From Diphasiastrum complanatum (Eukaryota; Streptophyta; Lycopodiopsida; Lycopodiales; Lycopodiaceae), in NCBI GenBank assembly GCA_029204225.1, contig CM055101.1, forward strand, positions 63,388,671 through 63,452,670: a DNA stretch of 64,000 nucleotides. The letters are read 5' to 3'. Positions 34,955 through 46,310 of the stretch are shown here, piece by piece. The notes beneath the pieces were generated by a model. It worked only from the letters and a program-made list of their open reading frames with translations, did no database searches and was not told where the DNA came from. The position numbers and the translations under genes were made by a program. The stretch's first letter is position 1. Each line of letters starts with the position of its first letter.

Positions 34955-35524
34955 ATGGCTACAAGTGGTGGATTCATGTTGGAGAGCAATGATAGGCGTA
35001 CCTCAAGTAATTATTCATTGTGGGAAGTGAGCATGGAATCACTTTTTGAGATGAATGATGTTTTGGATATTGTTGTAGGGTTGAAGGAGAGACCAGCAAC
35101 TCAACAAGATCAAATGAAGTATGACAAGAGGGCCGAAAGGGCTCTACACATGATAAAGATAAATGTTACCAATGAGCTTCTCAAGGAAGTTGGTAAGTGC
35201 ACATCATATTTGGAGGCTTGGGAAGCTTTGAAGAAGCTTTATGAATCCAAGTCTACTTCTAGAGTGATTACTCTTAGAAGGCAAATCTTTCAAAGTTTGC
35301 AAAAGAAGGAAGAGATTACTCATGCTTTTGTTTTGAGGGTTAAAGCATTCAATGATGAGTTAGCATGTATTGATGAAAGCATTAAGGAGGTAGAACTTGT
35401 TTAACTTAGACTTAATGGCTTGTTGGATGATCATGATAATCTTGTTTAAAGTTTTGCTATTCAAAATACTTTGCCAAGTATTGTGGATTTGCAAGAGATT
35501 TTGGTGAATGAGGAGTATAGGCTT
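34955..35524 (+). pseudogene. Copia-type gag, unit 1
   Basis: Starts MATSGGFMLESNDRRTSSNY, SLWEVSMESLFEMNDVLDIV, and continues WEALKKLYESKSTSRVITLR, the UBN2-type gag pattern of copia elements. A TAA at 35402 ends the first frame. A second stop follows NLV at 35447, the same site as in unit 2. The 3' end is cut by the next LTR just after EEYRL. Confidence 0.75.
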
Positions 35525-36158
35525 TGTGAAAGATTCAACTAGTTTTGATCATTTTGTCAATATTTCCATATTTGGCATATTCAGGCCAAAACTTGTTTTA
35601 GACTTAGAGAATAATTTTTCAAAGTTCATTAGTCTAAATTTCATTTAAATAAACACTTTTTGGAAGTGTGGGAAAGGTTTTGGTGAGTTTTAGGAGATTC
35701 AAATTTGAATAGTTGGGTACATTGAATCTAGACCCAAAAATAGTAGGGTTAGCATTTTGGAGGGAAATCCATGTGGCCAAATAGGGTTGGACCTGTTATA
35801 AATGGATGTAACTCGTGGAGAGAGTGATCAGCATTTGCATGTAGATTTGAAATAGTCAATTTTTTGTGATTTTGTCAAAACCCTAATTTTGATTGGATCT
35901 CTAGATAGTGAGGTTGCTGGAATTCATTTCAGTGTGTTTCAATCTTAGGAAGTGGCAAAAGTCATTATATTGAGGATAGATCGTAGGTTGATCAAGATTC
36001 CATGATTCTATGTGTTGATTTGCTTGGTATAAGTGCTAAAAGAGAATTTGTGAGATAGTTTTAAATCTTGGTGATTTCTTTTGAAAGCATTTGTTGTTGT
36101 TCAAAGGAGTTTTTTGTGCATTGGAACAGGTTGACAAAGAAGATCAGGACATTGCTAC

Positions 36159-36929
36159 ATGGCAACCTCAATTGGAGTCATGTTGGAAGCCAATGATAGG
36201 CTTACATCAAGCAGCTATTCATTGTGGAAAGTGAGGATGGAGTCACTTCTTGAGATGAATGATGTTTTGGATATTGTTGTAGGTCTGGAGGAGAGACCAG
36301 CAACACAACAAGATCAAATGAGGTATGACAAGAGGGCCAAGAAGGCTCTACACATGATAAAGATGAATGTTACCAATGAGCTTCTCAAGGAAGTTGGTAA
36401 GTGCACATCATCTTTGGAAGCTTGGAATTCATTGAAGAAGCTTTATGAATCCAAGTGTACTTCTAGAGTATTGACTCTAAAAAGGCAAATCTTCTCTTGT
36501 TTGCAAAAGAATGAAGAAACTCCAAGTACTTTTGTTTTGAGAATGAAAGCATTGAATGATGAATTGGCTTGCATTGATGAGAGCATTAAGGAAGGAGAGC
36601 TTATTCAAGTGATTATTAATGGCTTGTTGGATGCTCATACTAGCATTGTTTAAAGTATTGCTATTCAAAAGACTTTGCCAAGTTTGATGGATCTTCAAGA
36701 GATCTTGATCAATGAGGAATATAGGCTTCAAGCAAGAGATGGATCTACATCGACACTTCAAGAGGATGCTATGTTCACAAAGGGCAAATTCAAGGGCAAA
36801 ACCAAAAGTAAGTGGTCTAAAGGGCAAGATCAAGTGGATGCTTCTTCAAGTAGCAAAAAGAATTATAGATCAAAGCTCAAGTGCTTGGAGTGTTATCAAA
36901 GTCTATGCTAAAACTAGTTGAAGAGGGAG
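36159..36929 (+). pseudogene. Copia-type gag, unit 2
   Basis: About 165 codons open from MATSIGVMLEANDRLTSSSY to a TAA at 36651, then the same frame resumes (LPSLMDLQEILINEEYRLQA) into a Lys-rich region and the first part of a CCHC knuckle (KLKCLECY) before decay. A purine tract gaagagggag at 36920-36929 adjoins the next LTR. Close to unit 1 throughout. Confidence 0.75.
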
Positions 36930-37195
36930 TGTAAAAGATTCAACTAGTTTTGATCATTTTGTCAATATTTCCATATTTGGCATATTGAGGCCAAAACTTG
37001 TTTTAGACTAAGAGAATAACTTTTCAAAGTTCATTACTCTAAATTTCATTTGAATAAACATTTTCTGAAAATGTGGGAAAGTTTGGAAGTGAGTTTTAGG
37101 ATATTCAAATTTGAATAGTTGGGTACATTGAATCTAGACCCAAAAATAGTAGGGTTAGCATTTTGGAGGGAAAGTTGAGTTGTCAAATAGGGTTT
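36930..37195 (+). repeat. LTR of the third TR-GAG unit, 5' half
   Basis: Begins TGTAAAAGATTCAACTAG after the purine tract. It is interrupted after caaatagggtt by the MITE at 37196 and the gypsy element at 37568, and resumes ggacctgttataaatgg at 43835. Confidence 0.75.
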
Positions 37196-37564
37196 CATTA
37201 GAGGAGTTTTGTGTTCCAAAAAGACCCTTTAAGAATTCGTGCAAGATGCCTTTTTTATTATTAAAATATTATAACAATAATACTTTTGACTTGCCATAAC
37301 TTTTTAATCGTAGCTCATAAGTATGCCATGTAACATATCATTCGAAAGCCCTTGTCAAGCACTTTCTAATGCACCAAACTCCGCTAAATTTGGACTTACC
37401 ACTAGAAAGTTATGTCATTTTTAGTATGGAATCAAAATGTGGACTCAAAAAGTTACGTTACGTAGATTTCAAATTTGAGTGTTTTGATTGGTCCATGTGT
37501 AAAAAAAATTTGAGAAAAAGAATCTTTACAAAGGGTCTTTTTGGGATTTAGAACTCCTCTAATG
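37196..37564. mobile_element. CATTAGAGGAG MITE
   Basis: A 369-bp non-coding element with terminal inverted repeats CATTAGAGGAGTT...AAAAAGACCCTTT and the inverse ending CTCCTCTAATG. It sits inside a copia-type LTR whose empty form is seen at 35777 (caaatagggttggacctg). A related single end is found at about 49318-49347. Confidence 0.7.
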
Positions 37565-37567
37565 GGA
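37563..37567. repeat. Target-site duplication TGGGA (left)
   Basis: Matches 43833-43837 exactly and straddles the MITE-LTR junction. Confidence 0.85.
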
Positions 37568-38485
37568 TGTTGTAAAGCTGACTCAGTTGCACCCAGCGTA
37601 CCCTGTAAGACTCTAAGGGGTGACGCTCCCTAAGGTCCCAGAGCAAGTTAGAACGTCAAGGACTGAGCCTCCGACCTGTGGTAAGCCAGTCAAGTAGTCA
37701 CAAGTTATGAGCTAGCTCTGGAGCTCGAGTCATGGCCTAGTCAGGAAGCAAGTTGATTCTGCCACCGAGACGGCTCCCGGGACCCATGTCCGAGAGCCAG
37801 ACTGATTCTGCCAGGTTTGTCAGGCTTAATCAGCAAAATAAAAACTAAGTCCCAAAAAGCGTGCTTTACCAGAAAGCACTATGTTTCAGAACAGAGGGGG
37901 TGCGCTGAATCACAACAGAACTATAGGGGGAGTCTGGCAGACAGAAACTTGGGCAGCTCAACCAGCGCCAGGAATCCAGTCGCCAGGTCTCAGCTCCCTC
38001 TACCAACACGAGCCAGGCACAATGCCCAGCACGTGTTGGTGGCCCCAAGACCGGTCAGTCTATGTATGAATGTAACCTCTTCCAAATCTAATAAAGTTGA
38101 TCCTTGGGGATGATTTCCATTTCGGTTTTGCCTCCGGGACTGGTCCAAGTGGAAGGACCCTTACTACAACCTTTTTGCGTCGTTGGCGCGTAAGGGTCCC
38201 TGTCATCGACATGGGGCTTGCCGCTATGCCAATTGGTCAGTTTGGCGACCACTATGCCTTGGGTTTCATGTGTGGCTTGTCTTTGCCTTTCGTTACCTTT
38301 TGGGGACGGATTTTGAATTGGCTTTCGGGTTGGTTGGGATTCTAGTTTTCTTAACTCTGAATGGTTAAGCTTGTTACGTTTCTGAGTTGGCTTTTACATA
38401 AGTGCATTATGGATTAATGTTAGATTTAAGCGCGTGTTGGAGAAACCGCTCAAGTCCCAGCGCCCTTTGAGGCGCCGGCGCAACA
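37568..38485 (+). repeat. 5' LTR of the gypsy element (918 bp)
   Basis: Starts TGTTGTAAAGCTGACTC and ends GGCGCCGGCGCAACA. Related to the LTR at 7389 only in parts (cgtgctttaccag, the ctataggggg block and both ends). Confidence 0.9.
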
Positions 38486-38487
38486 TG

Positions 38488-38499
38488 TGGTATCAGAGC
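38488..38499 (+). promoter_or_regulatory. Primer binding site, tRNA-iMet type
   Basis: TGGTATCAGAGC two bases after the LTR, with the same spacing and flanks (tgtggtatcagagccgact) as in the element at 7389. Confidence 0.9.
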
Positions 38500-38575
38500 C
38501 GACTAGCCGGTCAGCTACGCAAGTCTCAGAGGGATGGCCACGTTTTGGGATTTGTCAAGGCAACCATTGCGCAAG

Positions 38576-38965
38576 GTGCTACCCATAGTGTAAGCACGGG
38601 TGCATCCACGGTCGGGGTGGTCGACAGAATGGGGGACTTGATGAGTCAAAGTGCTGTCCTCGAGGTGTAAGCACGGTCAGTTTTCGCGGTTCGGGCCTAG
38701 CGCCGTCTGCACGTAGGACAGATGAGACAATGTGCTGCCATTAGGTTGGTGAAAGCACGGTCTGTGCCTTATGGGGTGCAGGGTGACATATTCGAACTGT
38801 ACGGGTTAACCATTGATACAGAGATGCTGCTCGAATTCGGGTGTAAAGCACGGGTGGTTAGCTGCCGGTGCGGGGTAGTTGTCGATCGTTTAGCTATAAG
38901 GGCTATCGACCAAAAATTGGTGGGGCGTGACTGAGGCAATGTGCTGTTTAATGGTGAAAGCACGG
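38576..38965 (+). repeat. Leader with five GTGCT/AGCAC hairpin units
   Basis: Units start at 38576, 38651, 38732, 38823 and 38941 and match in order and flanks those at 8797-9184. The fourth unit and its flanks (gaactgtacgggttaaccattgatacagagatgctgct...) are almost unchanged between the two elements, while other loops vary. Confidence 0.75.
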
Positions 38966-39181
38966 ATGGTTGGATGGATGTTTCCTCGTGGGCTAATTCT
39001 GTGATAGATTTGTGTGGGCGCGGTTAGGCAAAGGTCCTACATCCGGTCTCAAGGGGAATGTGGCTTGAGAGAGATCCTCTGTGTTTGCTTTGGTTGGTAT
39101 GTTCGTTTGTGGTGTGCTTGTTTGGACCTAAATAACCCTTGGTTGCTTAACTTCTTCCAGGTGATCTGATCTAGTTGGGAG

Positions 39182-40522
39182 TTGAAGGAGGAATTTACAT
39201 TTGTGGGTGGACGACATACAAGTATGGAAAGGAGCTTCCATGGGGCAACCCCCAAGATTGGTTCAAGATTATTATTCCTATCCAGAAAGATCGCGGGGAG
39301 GAAGTCAGATTTCATGATCGACTCCGGAGCTTCACATAACTATATTTCAAGGAGCGTAGTGGAACAGTTCAGCTTGCCGACCAGAAATGTAACATCAACG
39401 CTCAAGGTAGAAACAACAAAGGGAGCACTGGACACAGACAAAGCAACATTGGACATCCCGGTGCAAATTGGGAGATGGAAGGCTAAACTTAGCTTTTTGA
39501 TTCTAGAGATGGATGCCTTCGATGTAATTTTGGGCCTTCCCTGGCTAAATGAACATTGTATTGCAGTTTTGGGTAGGAGCTCAAACTTGGTTCTCTTGGA
39601 TTACAAGGGACAGATCTGTATGACAAAAGCTCTGCCTGGAGGGAACGCGAAGGGCACCGATATTGAACAAAATCTGGTTGCTGCATCTGTGATTAAAAGC
39701 ATGGCGAAAGGGAAAAGGTCAAAGTGCTTTCTTTGTATCTGCAGAGAGGTTCCAGAAGGGAAAAATGCACAACAGAAAAACTTGCCAAAGGAGGTGGCAG
39801 ATTTGCTAGAGGAATTTAGCGATGTGTTTCCAGAAGAACTCCCAGCTAAGTTACCTCCTCGAAGACCAGTGGACCATAAGATTGAGTTGGTACCAGGAAC
39901 AGAACCAACTTCACGAGCACCCTATAGGATGTCCCAAGAAGAGTTGGTGGAACTGAAACGACAACTTGGTGAATTGATAGACAAAGGATTCATTAGACCC
40001 AGTGCTTCGCCTTTTGGAGCCCCTGTACTATTCGTGGAAAAGGTGGACAAGACACTACGGATGTGTGTGGATTACCGCATGCTCAACAAGGGTACCATCA
40101 AGAACAAGTATCCCATGCCTTGAATTGATGACCTGTTCGACCAGCTCAAACATGCCAGATATTTTAGCCGAATAGATCTTAGATCGGGATATCACCAAAT
40201 TCGAATAGCCAAAGGCGATGAGCACAAAACGGCTTTTTGAACACGGTATGGGAGCCACGAATTCAGGGTGATGCTGTTCGGTCTACCAAACGCACCAGCC
40301 ACTTTTTGCACGTTGATGAACAACATTTTTCAAGACTGCTTAGATGAATTTGTCATTGTGTACATTGATGACATCTTGGTGTTTAGTCGTAGTCTCAAAG
40401 ATCACATTAAACATTTAAGGACTGTCTTCCAACAACTGAGGAAGAACAGCTTGTTCGCGAAAAGAGAAAAATGTGAATTTGTGGTAGAGAAAGTTGATTT
40501 CCTTGGACACGTTATAGGCTAG
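39182..40522 (+). pseudogene. Gypsy pol: protease and reverse transcriptase
   Basis: The protease motif [10 protein letters not shown] (about residue 47 of the first frame) with the downstream ILGLPWL is intact. Reverse transcriptase follows: [36 protein letters not shown], then a stop after KYPMP (TGA at 40121), [16 protein letters not shown], a second TGA after KTAF, LFGLPNAPATF and the catalytic VYIDDILVFS. A TAG ends this part at 40520. YIDD is intact, so the decay is by stop codons rather than active-site loss. Confidence 0.88.
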
Positions 40523-41304
40523 GACGAATTCAGATGGATCCTAAGAAGATCAAGACTATCTTGGAGTGGCTGGCTCCTAAAACTGTTCATGGCATCAAAT
40601 TCTTTGTGGGCTTACGTAACTTTTACAGGAGATTCATTGAGGCATTTAGCAAAATTGTGGCACCACTGTTGGAGTAGACCAAGACTCATCTGAAGATGAC
40701 ATGGACACCGGAATGTGAAGCAGCATTCCAAGAACTAAAATGACGGATCACTCAAGAACCCATCCTTGCCTTACCGGACTTTAGCAAACCTTTTGAAATA
40801 CATACAGACGCGTCAAACTTTGTTATTGGGGCCGTGCTGATGCAAGACGGAAAACATGTTGCATATTTTTCAAAGAAATTGAGTGATGTAGAGCGACGAT
40901 GGCCAACTCATGAAAAAGAAATGGTCGCAGTAGTTCAAGTAGTGGAGCATTGGAGACATTATGTGGCAAGAAAACCCTTTAAGGCGTTCACTGATAATGT
41001 ATCACTCAAGTACTTCTCATCCCAAGGTATGCTCACGCCAAAGCAAATGCGATGGCAAAACTTTCTCTCAAAATTCAATATAGACATTGTACACACGGCG
41101 GGAAAGAACAATGTGGTGGCGGACGCACTAAGTAGACAGGAACACTTGATGGCAACAGTGACAACACAGGTGACTGGCCTACTCCAAGAAATCAGGGAGA
41201 ATTATGGTGCAGATGCGTTGGCGAAGGACCTAATGATCGAATTACAACTGGGAAAGACTCATAAACATTTCACTTGGAAATATCAAGTGGTTGTTTATAA
41301 ATAA
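40523..41304 (+). pseudogene. Gypsy pol: RNase H
   Basis: After a frame change that blurs the thumb region, the frame reads ILALPDFSKPFEIHTDASNF with the RNase H DAS aspartate. It continues VAYFSKKLSDVERRWPTHEK, FKAFTDNVSLKYF and NVVADALSRQEHL, the usual end of the Ty3 RNase H. A TGA precedes RITQEP at 40742. It ends at a TAA at 41302 just before the integrase. Confidence 0.85.
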
Positions 41305-42135
41305 CGCAGAGTATATGTCCCAGACAACATCAACCTGAGGAAGAAAGTCTTGCGAGAGCATCATGACGTACTAGCCGCCGGACATCCAGGGGTGAATCGC
41401 ATGTATGAACTTCTCAAAAGAGGCTTCTATTGGCCAAGTATGTGGGCAGACATTGAATCCTATGTGCAAACATATCCGACATGTCAACAAGTGAAGGTGG
41501 AACCGCTAGCTCCAGCAGGACTACTCCAACCATTATCGGTACCAGCATACCCATGGGATTCGGTGAGCATGGATTTTATTGTTCAACTACCACGATGCCA
41601 AGGCTTCGACTCAATTTATGTGGTGGTTGACCGCTTTTCAAAGCAAGTTCATCTAGTACCAACCAAAAGTTTAGTGACAGCTGAAGAAGTGGCAAGGTTA
41701 TTTTTCAAATGTGTCTTCAAATACCACGGCCTGCCTAGAACGATTATTTCTGACCGAGACACCAAGTTCTTCGGAAAGTTTTGGACTTGTCTATTTCGCC
41801 TCGTGGAAACTGGACTGAATTTCAGCACTGCATATCACCCTCAAACAGATGGGCAAATGGGACGAGTCAATCGACAGATTGAACAATATTTACGAAATTA
41901 TGTCACTTGCGACCAATCCGATTGGGTCAACTACTTGGATATTCTCGAGTTTGCACATAACAACCAAGTGAACAGATCTACTGGAAGGGCACCCTTCGAG
42001 ATAAGCAATGGTCGGCTACCGATTGTTCCAAGCTCTTTTCTTACAGGCGTCCAGTACCCACTGTGGAGGAATTCATCAATGAGTGGCACACAAAGCTGAC
42101 AGAGGTGAAGTCATTTTTAGAGCAGTCACAAAGGA
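41305..42135 (+). pseudogene. Gypsy pol: integrase
   Basis: The N-terminal zinc region reads AAGHPGVNRMYELLKRGFYW then YVQTYPTCQQVK, with the first Cys of the HHCC pair replaced. The core has SVSMDFIVQLP and IISDRDTKFFGKFW with both catalytic Asp residues. The block YHPQTDGQMGRVNRQIEQYL has Met-Gly where the family has Thr-Glu or Ser-Glu, so the third catalytic residue is lost. The frame decays near 42100. Confidence 0.88.
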
Positions 42136-42673
42136 GTATGGCAGCTGAGTAAACCCACATCGACGAGAACTGGAATTTGAGGAAGGTGATCAAGTATGGC
42201 TGAACACAAAGAACATTGTGTTACCAAAAGGTTTTTCTCATAAGTTCGTTCGACCTTATGCGGGACCATATTATGTCACCAAGAAGATCAACCCAGTGGC
42301 TTACTGATTGGCGCTGCTGTCCAGCTTGGATATACACAATGTGTTTCATATCTCATTACTCAAACGGTACAAACCAGATGAGCGATTTAATGGGCAACAC
42401 GAACTCCGTCACCCACCAACGACACTTGATGATACGAAGAGGCAGCTTGTACCAGAACACATATTGACACATAGAAAGCGAACTGGCGTTCAACGTGAAT
42501 ATCTAGTGAAGTGGCTACGGGCTCCACTTATTGAGGCTTCTTGGGAGTACGAAGACAAACTTAAGGAGGGAGCCCCTCAAGTACTAGCAGACTATCTGCA
42601 AAAGAACCAACACAATAGCCGTTTTTCCAGATCGGCACACAAAGCACTACCTGGCGGCATGACTCCTACATAA
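42136..42673 (+). pseudogene. Gypsy pol C-terminus with chromodomain
   Basis: After a stop near 42150 and a frame change, the frame reads NVFHISLLKRYKPDE, then VPEHILTHRKRTGVQREYLV KWLRAP and IEASWEYEDKL, a chromodomain with the YLVKW core. Chromodomains of chromoviruses direct integration to particular chromatin. Ends at a TAA at 42671. Confidence 0.85.
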
Positions 42674-42877
42674 ACATTCATGGCCATTCTGAAGTTCAAG
42701 GAACTTCCAGGTATCTTTCTTAAGTTTGTCAATAAATCACTTGCAGCTTTACACAGGTTTTACGTAAGTGAACTTTATCTACACTTTTCATGTGCTACTA
42801 CCAATGCATTTTTTAATTCAAAGTTGTTAAGGCCGGTGAATTAAGCTCGTGCCATACATCTTAGGTCTAGTTTGGCC

Positions 42878-42914
42878 CTGATGAGGACATCAGCTTTTTC
42901 AAACGAGGAGAGGA
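42878..42914 (+). promoter_or_regulatory. Pre-PPT palindrome and polypurine tract
   Basis: CTGATGAGGACATCAG (42878-42893) lies 21 bases before the LTR, and the purine-rich tract aaacgaggagagga abuts it. The same 16-mer and the same 21-base spacing occur at 11007-11043. Confidence 0.75.
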
Positions 42915-43832
42915 TGTTGTAAAGCTGACTTAGGTGCACCCAGCGTGCCCTGTAAGACTCTAAGGGGTGACGCTCCCTAAGGTCCCAGAGCAAGTTAGAA
43001 CGTCAAGGACTGAGCCTTCGACCTGTGGTGAGCCAGTCAAGTAGTCACAAGTCATGAGCTAGCTCTGGAGCTCGAGTCATGGCCTAGTTAGGAAGCAAGT
43101 TGATTTAGGCGCCGGGACGGCTCCCGGGACCCATGTCCGGGAGCCAGACTGATTCTGCCAGGCTTGCCAGGCTTAATCAGCAAAATAAAAACTAAGTCCC
43201 AAAAAGCGTGCTTTACCAGAAAGCACTATGTTTCAGAACTGAGGGGGTGCGCCGAATCACAACAGAACTATAGGGGGAGTCCGGCAGACAGAAACTTGGG
43301 CAGCTCAACCAGCGCCAGGAATCCAGTCGCCAGGTCTTAGCTCCCTCTACCAGCACGAGCCAGGCACAATGCCCAGCACGTGTTGGTGGCCCCGAGACCG
43401 GTCAGTCTATGTATGAATGTAACTTCTTCCAAATCTAATAAAGTTGATCCTTGGGGATGATTACCATTTCGGTTTCGCCTCCGGGACTGGTCCAAGTGGA
43501 AGGACCCTTACTACAACCTTTTTGCGTTGCTGGCACCTAAGGGTCCCTGTCATCGACATGGGGCTTGCCGCTATGCCAATTGGTCAGTTTGGCGACCACT
43601 ATGCCTTAGGTTTCATGTGTGGCTTGTCTTTGCCTTTGGTTACCTTTTGGGGACGGATTCTGAGTTGGCTTTTGGGTTGGTTGGGATTCCAGTTTTCTTA
43701 AGTCTAAATGGTTAAGCTTGTTACGTTTCTGAGTTGGCTTTCACGTAAGTGCATGATGGATGAATGTTAGACTTAAGCGCGTGTTGGGGAAACTGCTCAA
43801 GTCCCAGCGCCCTTTGAGGCGCCGACGCAACA
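42915..43832 (+). repeat. 3' LTR of the gypsy element (918 bp)
   Basis: Same length as the 5' LTR with scattered substitutions. More differences are visible than between the LTR pair at 7389, so this insertion appears older. Confidence 0.9.
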
Positions 43833-43837
43833 TGGGA
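43833..43837. repeat. Target-site duplication TGGGA (right)
   Basis: Copy of 37563-37567, followed directly by the resumed LTR of the third TR-GAG unit. Confidence 0.85.
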
Positions 43838-44527
43838 CCTGTTATAAATGGATGTAACTCGTGGAGAGAGTGATCGTCTCTCTTCTCTATCTCATTTCAT
43901 GCTTGTACATGGTTCTCTTGGGTTCTACTATCCATTGGTGCACTATATTGGTGATTGTATACAATTTTATGTGTAGAATGATTCATAAATGCTATTTTCG
44001 TTCTCACACGTGTGAATGATAGTAGCTTGCTAGTTTTGTACGAACAACAACAATACTTAATATTTCATTAAAGTTTGATTAAGTTCTATCGATGTTTGCA
44101 TCTCATTTTATATATAGATGCTGATTTTCTATATTGGTGAGATTGGTAGTGTATTTCTCTTTCTAACCAAAGATCTTTTAAGTTGATTGGATCTTAAGGA
44201 TCTAAAAACCTTCACAGGCTTCAATCAAGAGGAGGTGGATCTACATCAACATCTCAATATGAAGAGGAGGCTATGTTCATCAAAGACAAGTTCAAGGGCA
44301 AAGGCAAAGGCAAGTGGTCTAAAGGGCAAGATCAAGGTGAGACTTTCTCTTTTGGCAAAAAGAAAGATAAGTCTAAGTTAAAATGCTTTTATTGTGGATT
44401 CAATGGAAAGTTTGCAAATGAATGTTTGAAGAAGCAAAGAGATAAAGGTAGCAAGCAAATCAACTTTACTACTAATGATGAGGATCTAGGTGGATATGAT
44501 TCTCTTTTGATGTGTTTTTCCACATAA
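43835..44527 (+). mobile_element. TR-GAG unit 3: LTR second half and gag 3' end
   Basis: Resumes ggacctgttataaatggatgtaactcgtggagagag as at 35788, then TTGGGTTCTACTATCCATTGGTGCA as in unit 1. From 44190 it gives the gag 3' region with KFKGKGKGKWSKGQDQ and a CCHC-like knuckle CFYCGFNGKFANEC, ending at a TAA near 44525. Most of gag is deleted in this unit. Confidence 0.7.
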
Positions 44528-44539
44528 CTCCTGATGGAT

Positions 44540-45660
44540 TCTGAAATTTCTCAAAAACTAAAATTCTCCAAGCCGGCTGCTCTCCCAATGCGGGTATCTT
44601 ATCCAATTCTTTGTCGGCCTCAATTTCAGAAGTCTTAAACTTGATGACCCAACCACCACGAGAGGACTCATGAGGATGTTATGCTAAAAAGCTCTGGATC
44701 TGGTCCTCGACGTTGATTGGTCGTCTGAACAATGGTTTGGTCCTTAATGAAGATGGACCTGCTTGCGTTGTCTGTGGAACTGGTTGTTCTTCTTGGACTT
44801 CGGGGGCTCCACCCTGTTCCATGCCTGAATCCAACTCTATATCCATTCTGGCCTGATCTTGGTGCTGAGGCAAGGATTGTGGTATCAATGGAATCGGAAT
44901 TTGTGGCCCGGCTTCCAACACCTGAGTGGCGGCTTTCTTATAATCCTTGATAATAGCCTTGGCCTTGTCTAACTCAATGGTTGCCCCTTTTGAGTTTATC
45001 GAATTTTTTTTGAAACCCTGCCAGTGCAGTATGGTAGGTTTCCACTTTGCGAAACAAGTATCCAATCTCATCTGGTATGACTAGACGATCAGACACTTGG
45101 GTCTATAAATAGGAATTGCATTCAAGGGTGGTCGCGTCCAATTCACCTTGAAGTCATTCGCATTCCAATGCTGCTAAGTCCAATTGTTCGACTAGCAACA
45201 AGACCTGCTATTTGGAATCTTGGACTGCCTTGTCAACCTTGTCCTACGCCATGGTGAGTGCATTTGAAGGGTGCCACATAGTCTTCTAGTCATTGAGCGG
45301 ACTCATTGGCCTTCTTCAAATCAGCTTCGGACTTTGCCTCGTGTTGCCTGCTCGCGGTTGATCTGAATAACCTTCTGGCTAATCAGGGTATTCTCTGTCC
45401 CAAGATCAGCGATGCGCTTGGACATGTCTTTCTTTTCATCAATCATGGTCTGGATCACACACGCAAGGTTAAAAACAAGACCCAATGCGTCACTAGAATC
45501 CACGGTAGTAGGCACATCAACAGCAGTGCGCCAGAGCTTGTGTTGCTCAAAGCTGGTCTCTCGAGTTCCACTGTTGCTTGCTGATAGCCCCTACATCATC
45601 TGTTGATCCTGATTGGCACTTCCATTGGCACTAGAAGATGGTGCCCCTTCATTGATATCC
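44540..45660 (-). pseudogene. Second copy of the coiled-coil retroelement ORF
   Basis: Antisense to and colinear with 349-1480: SSDALGLVFNLACVIQTMID then TENTLISQKV (45321-45515), KKAATQVLEAGPQIPIPLIP, MDIELDSGMEQGGAPEVQEE and LFRRPINVEDQIQSFLA (44679-45071), continuing to about 44560 with the block matching 1400-1480. Stops and frame changes break it. In two places it keeps readings lost in the first copy. Confidence 0.55.
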
Positions 45661-46310
45661 ACTAACATGTCTTGCTCCTTCTAGACTTGGACTTTTTCTT
45701 CAACAATGAGGCTGAGGGGATAGAGCTAAAAGATGCATCCACCCACGAAAAGATCCGGTTGAGTTGGAACGCCTGAGCTGCGGGAAGGGCTGCCGCCTAG
45801 TTGATGAATGTCTTCTCATCGACTGTCCTTTCTTATCACCCCCTTTAGTTTCTTGTACACTGAAAGCACGGCTTAACAGACGCATTCTTGAGGGCAGCAG
45901 TCCATGTATTCTTTGTGAGTCTGAATGTTGTGTTTTTCTATTTCCAGCCCATGATCATCGTCTTCGCCAAGACTGCCCAATTGCAAAATCCTCTATGAAA
46001 GTGAAGATTCAGATCTGATTAGATGCCTTCCTTCATGCTTTTGGTACAACAATGGCCACACCTCCTCCGTTTGTTGTCCTGCTTACTTCTTAGTACCCTC
46101 ATTCTTGTTGTGATAAGGAAGAAACAAAACCGCGTGGCCACTAGCCCGTTAAAAGTCAGGTAGTGCAAAACTTTAAAAGAGGAGCATGCTGGTCTGATTT
46201 ACTTGCGAAGACCTCTTTTCGTAGTTATAGGATTTTTGGTCAGATTTTCAAGAAGGCTTGCAGAATTTCACCAGTCCTCTTCTTGTCAATAATCTCTTGT
46301 TGCCAAGAAT
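45661..46310. other. Spacer, no gene recognised
   Basis: A + strand frame at 45764-46018 is Cys-rich (CILCESECC) but matches nothing I recognise. Confidence 0.3.

Larger units (their letters stand above)
34472..37195 (+). mobile_element. Tandem LTR-gag units (TR-GAG-like), part 1
   Basis: Three related LTR starts (TG.(A/G)A(A/G)AGATT(T)CAACTAG at 34472, 35525 and 36930) alternate with two gag reading frames. The LTRs share tctagacccaaaaatagtag.gttagcattttggaggga, a TATAAA.GGA promoter box and CTCGTGGAGAGA. There is no pol between units. The array continues after the nested insertions at 43835-44527. Confidence 0.7.
37568..43832 (+). mobile_element. Ty3/gypsy chromovirus, full length but gag-less
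   Basis: A 6265-bp element bounded by two 918-bp LTRs and the TGGGA duplication. Order: LTR, primer site, five-hairpin leader, protease, reverse transcriptase, RNase H, integrase, chromodomain, polypurine tract, LTR. The Ty3 domain order and terminal chromodomain place it with chromoviruses. No gag reading frame lies between leader and protease, and pol carries several stops, so it cannot move on its own. Confidence 0.93.

Noticed and set aside
37568-43832. Possible CRISPR-like reading of the five spaced leader repeats
   Set aside because: Units are imperfect hairpins in a plant retrotransposon leader, not a prokaryotic array.
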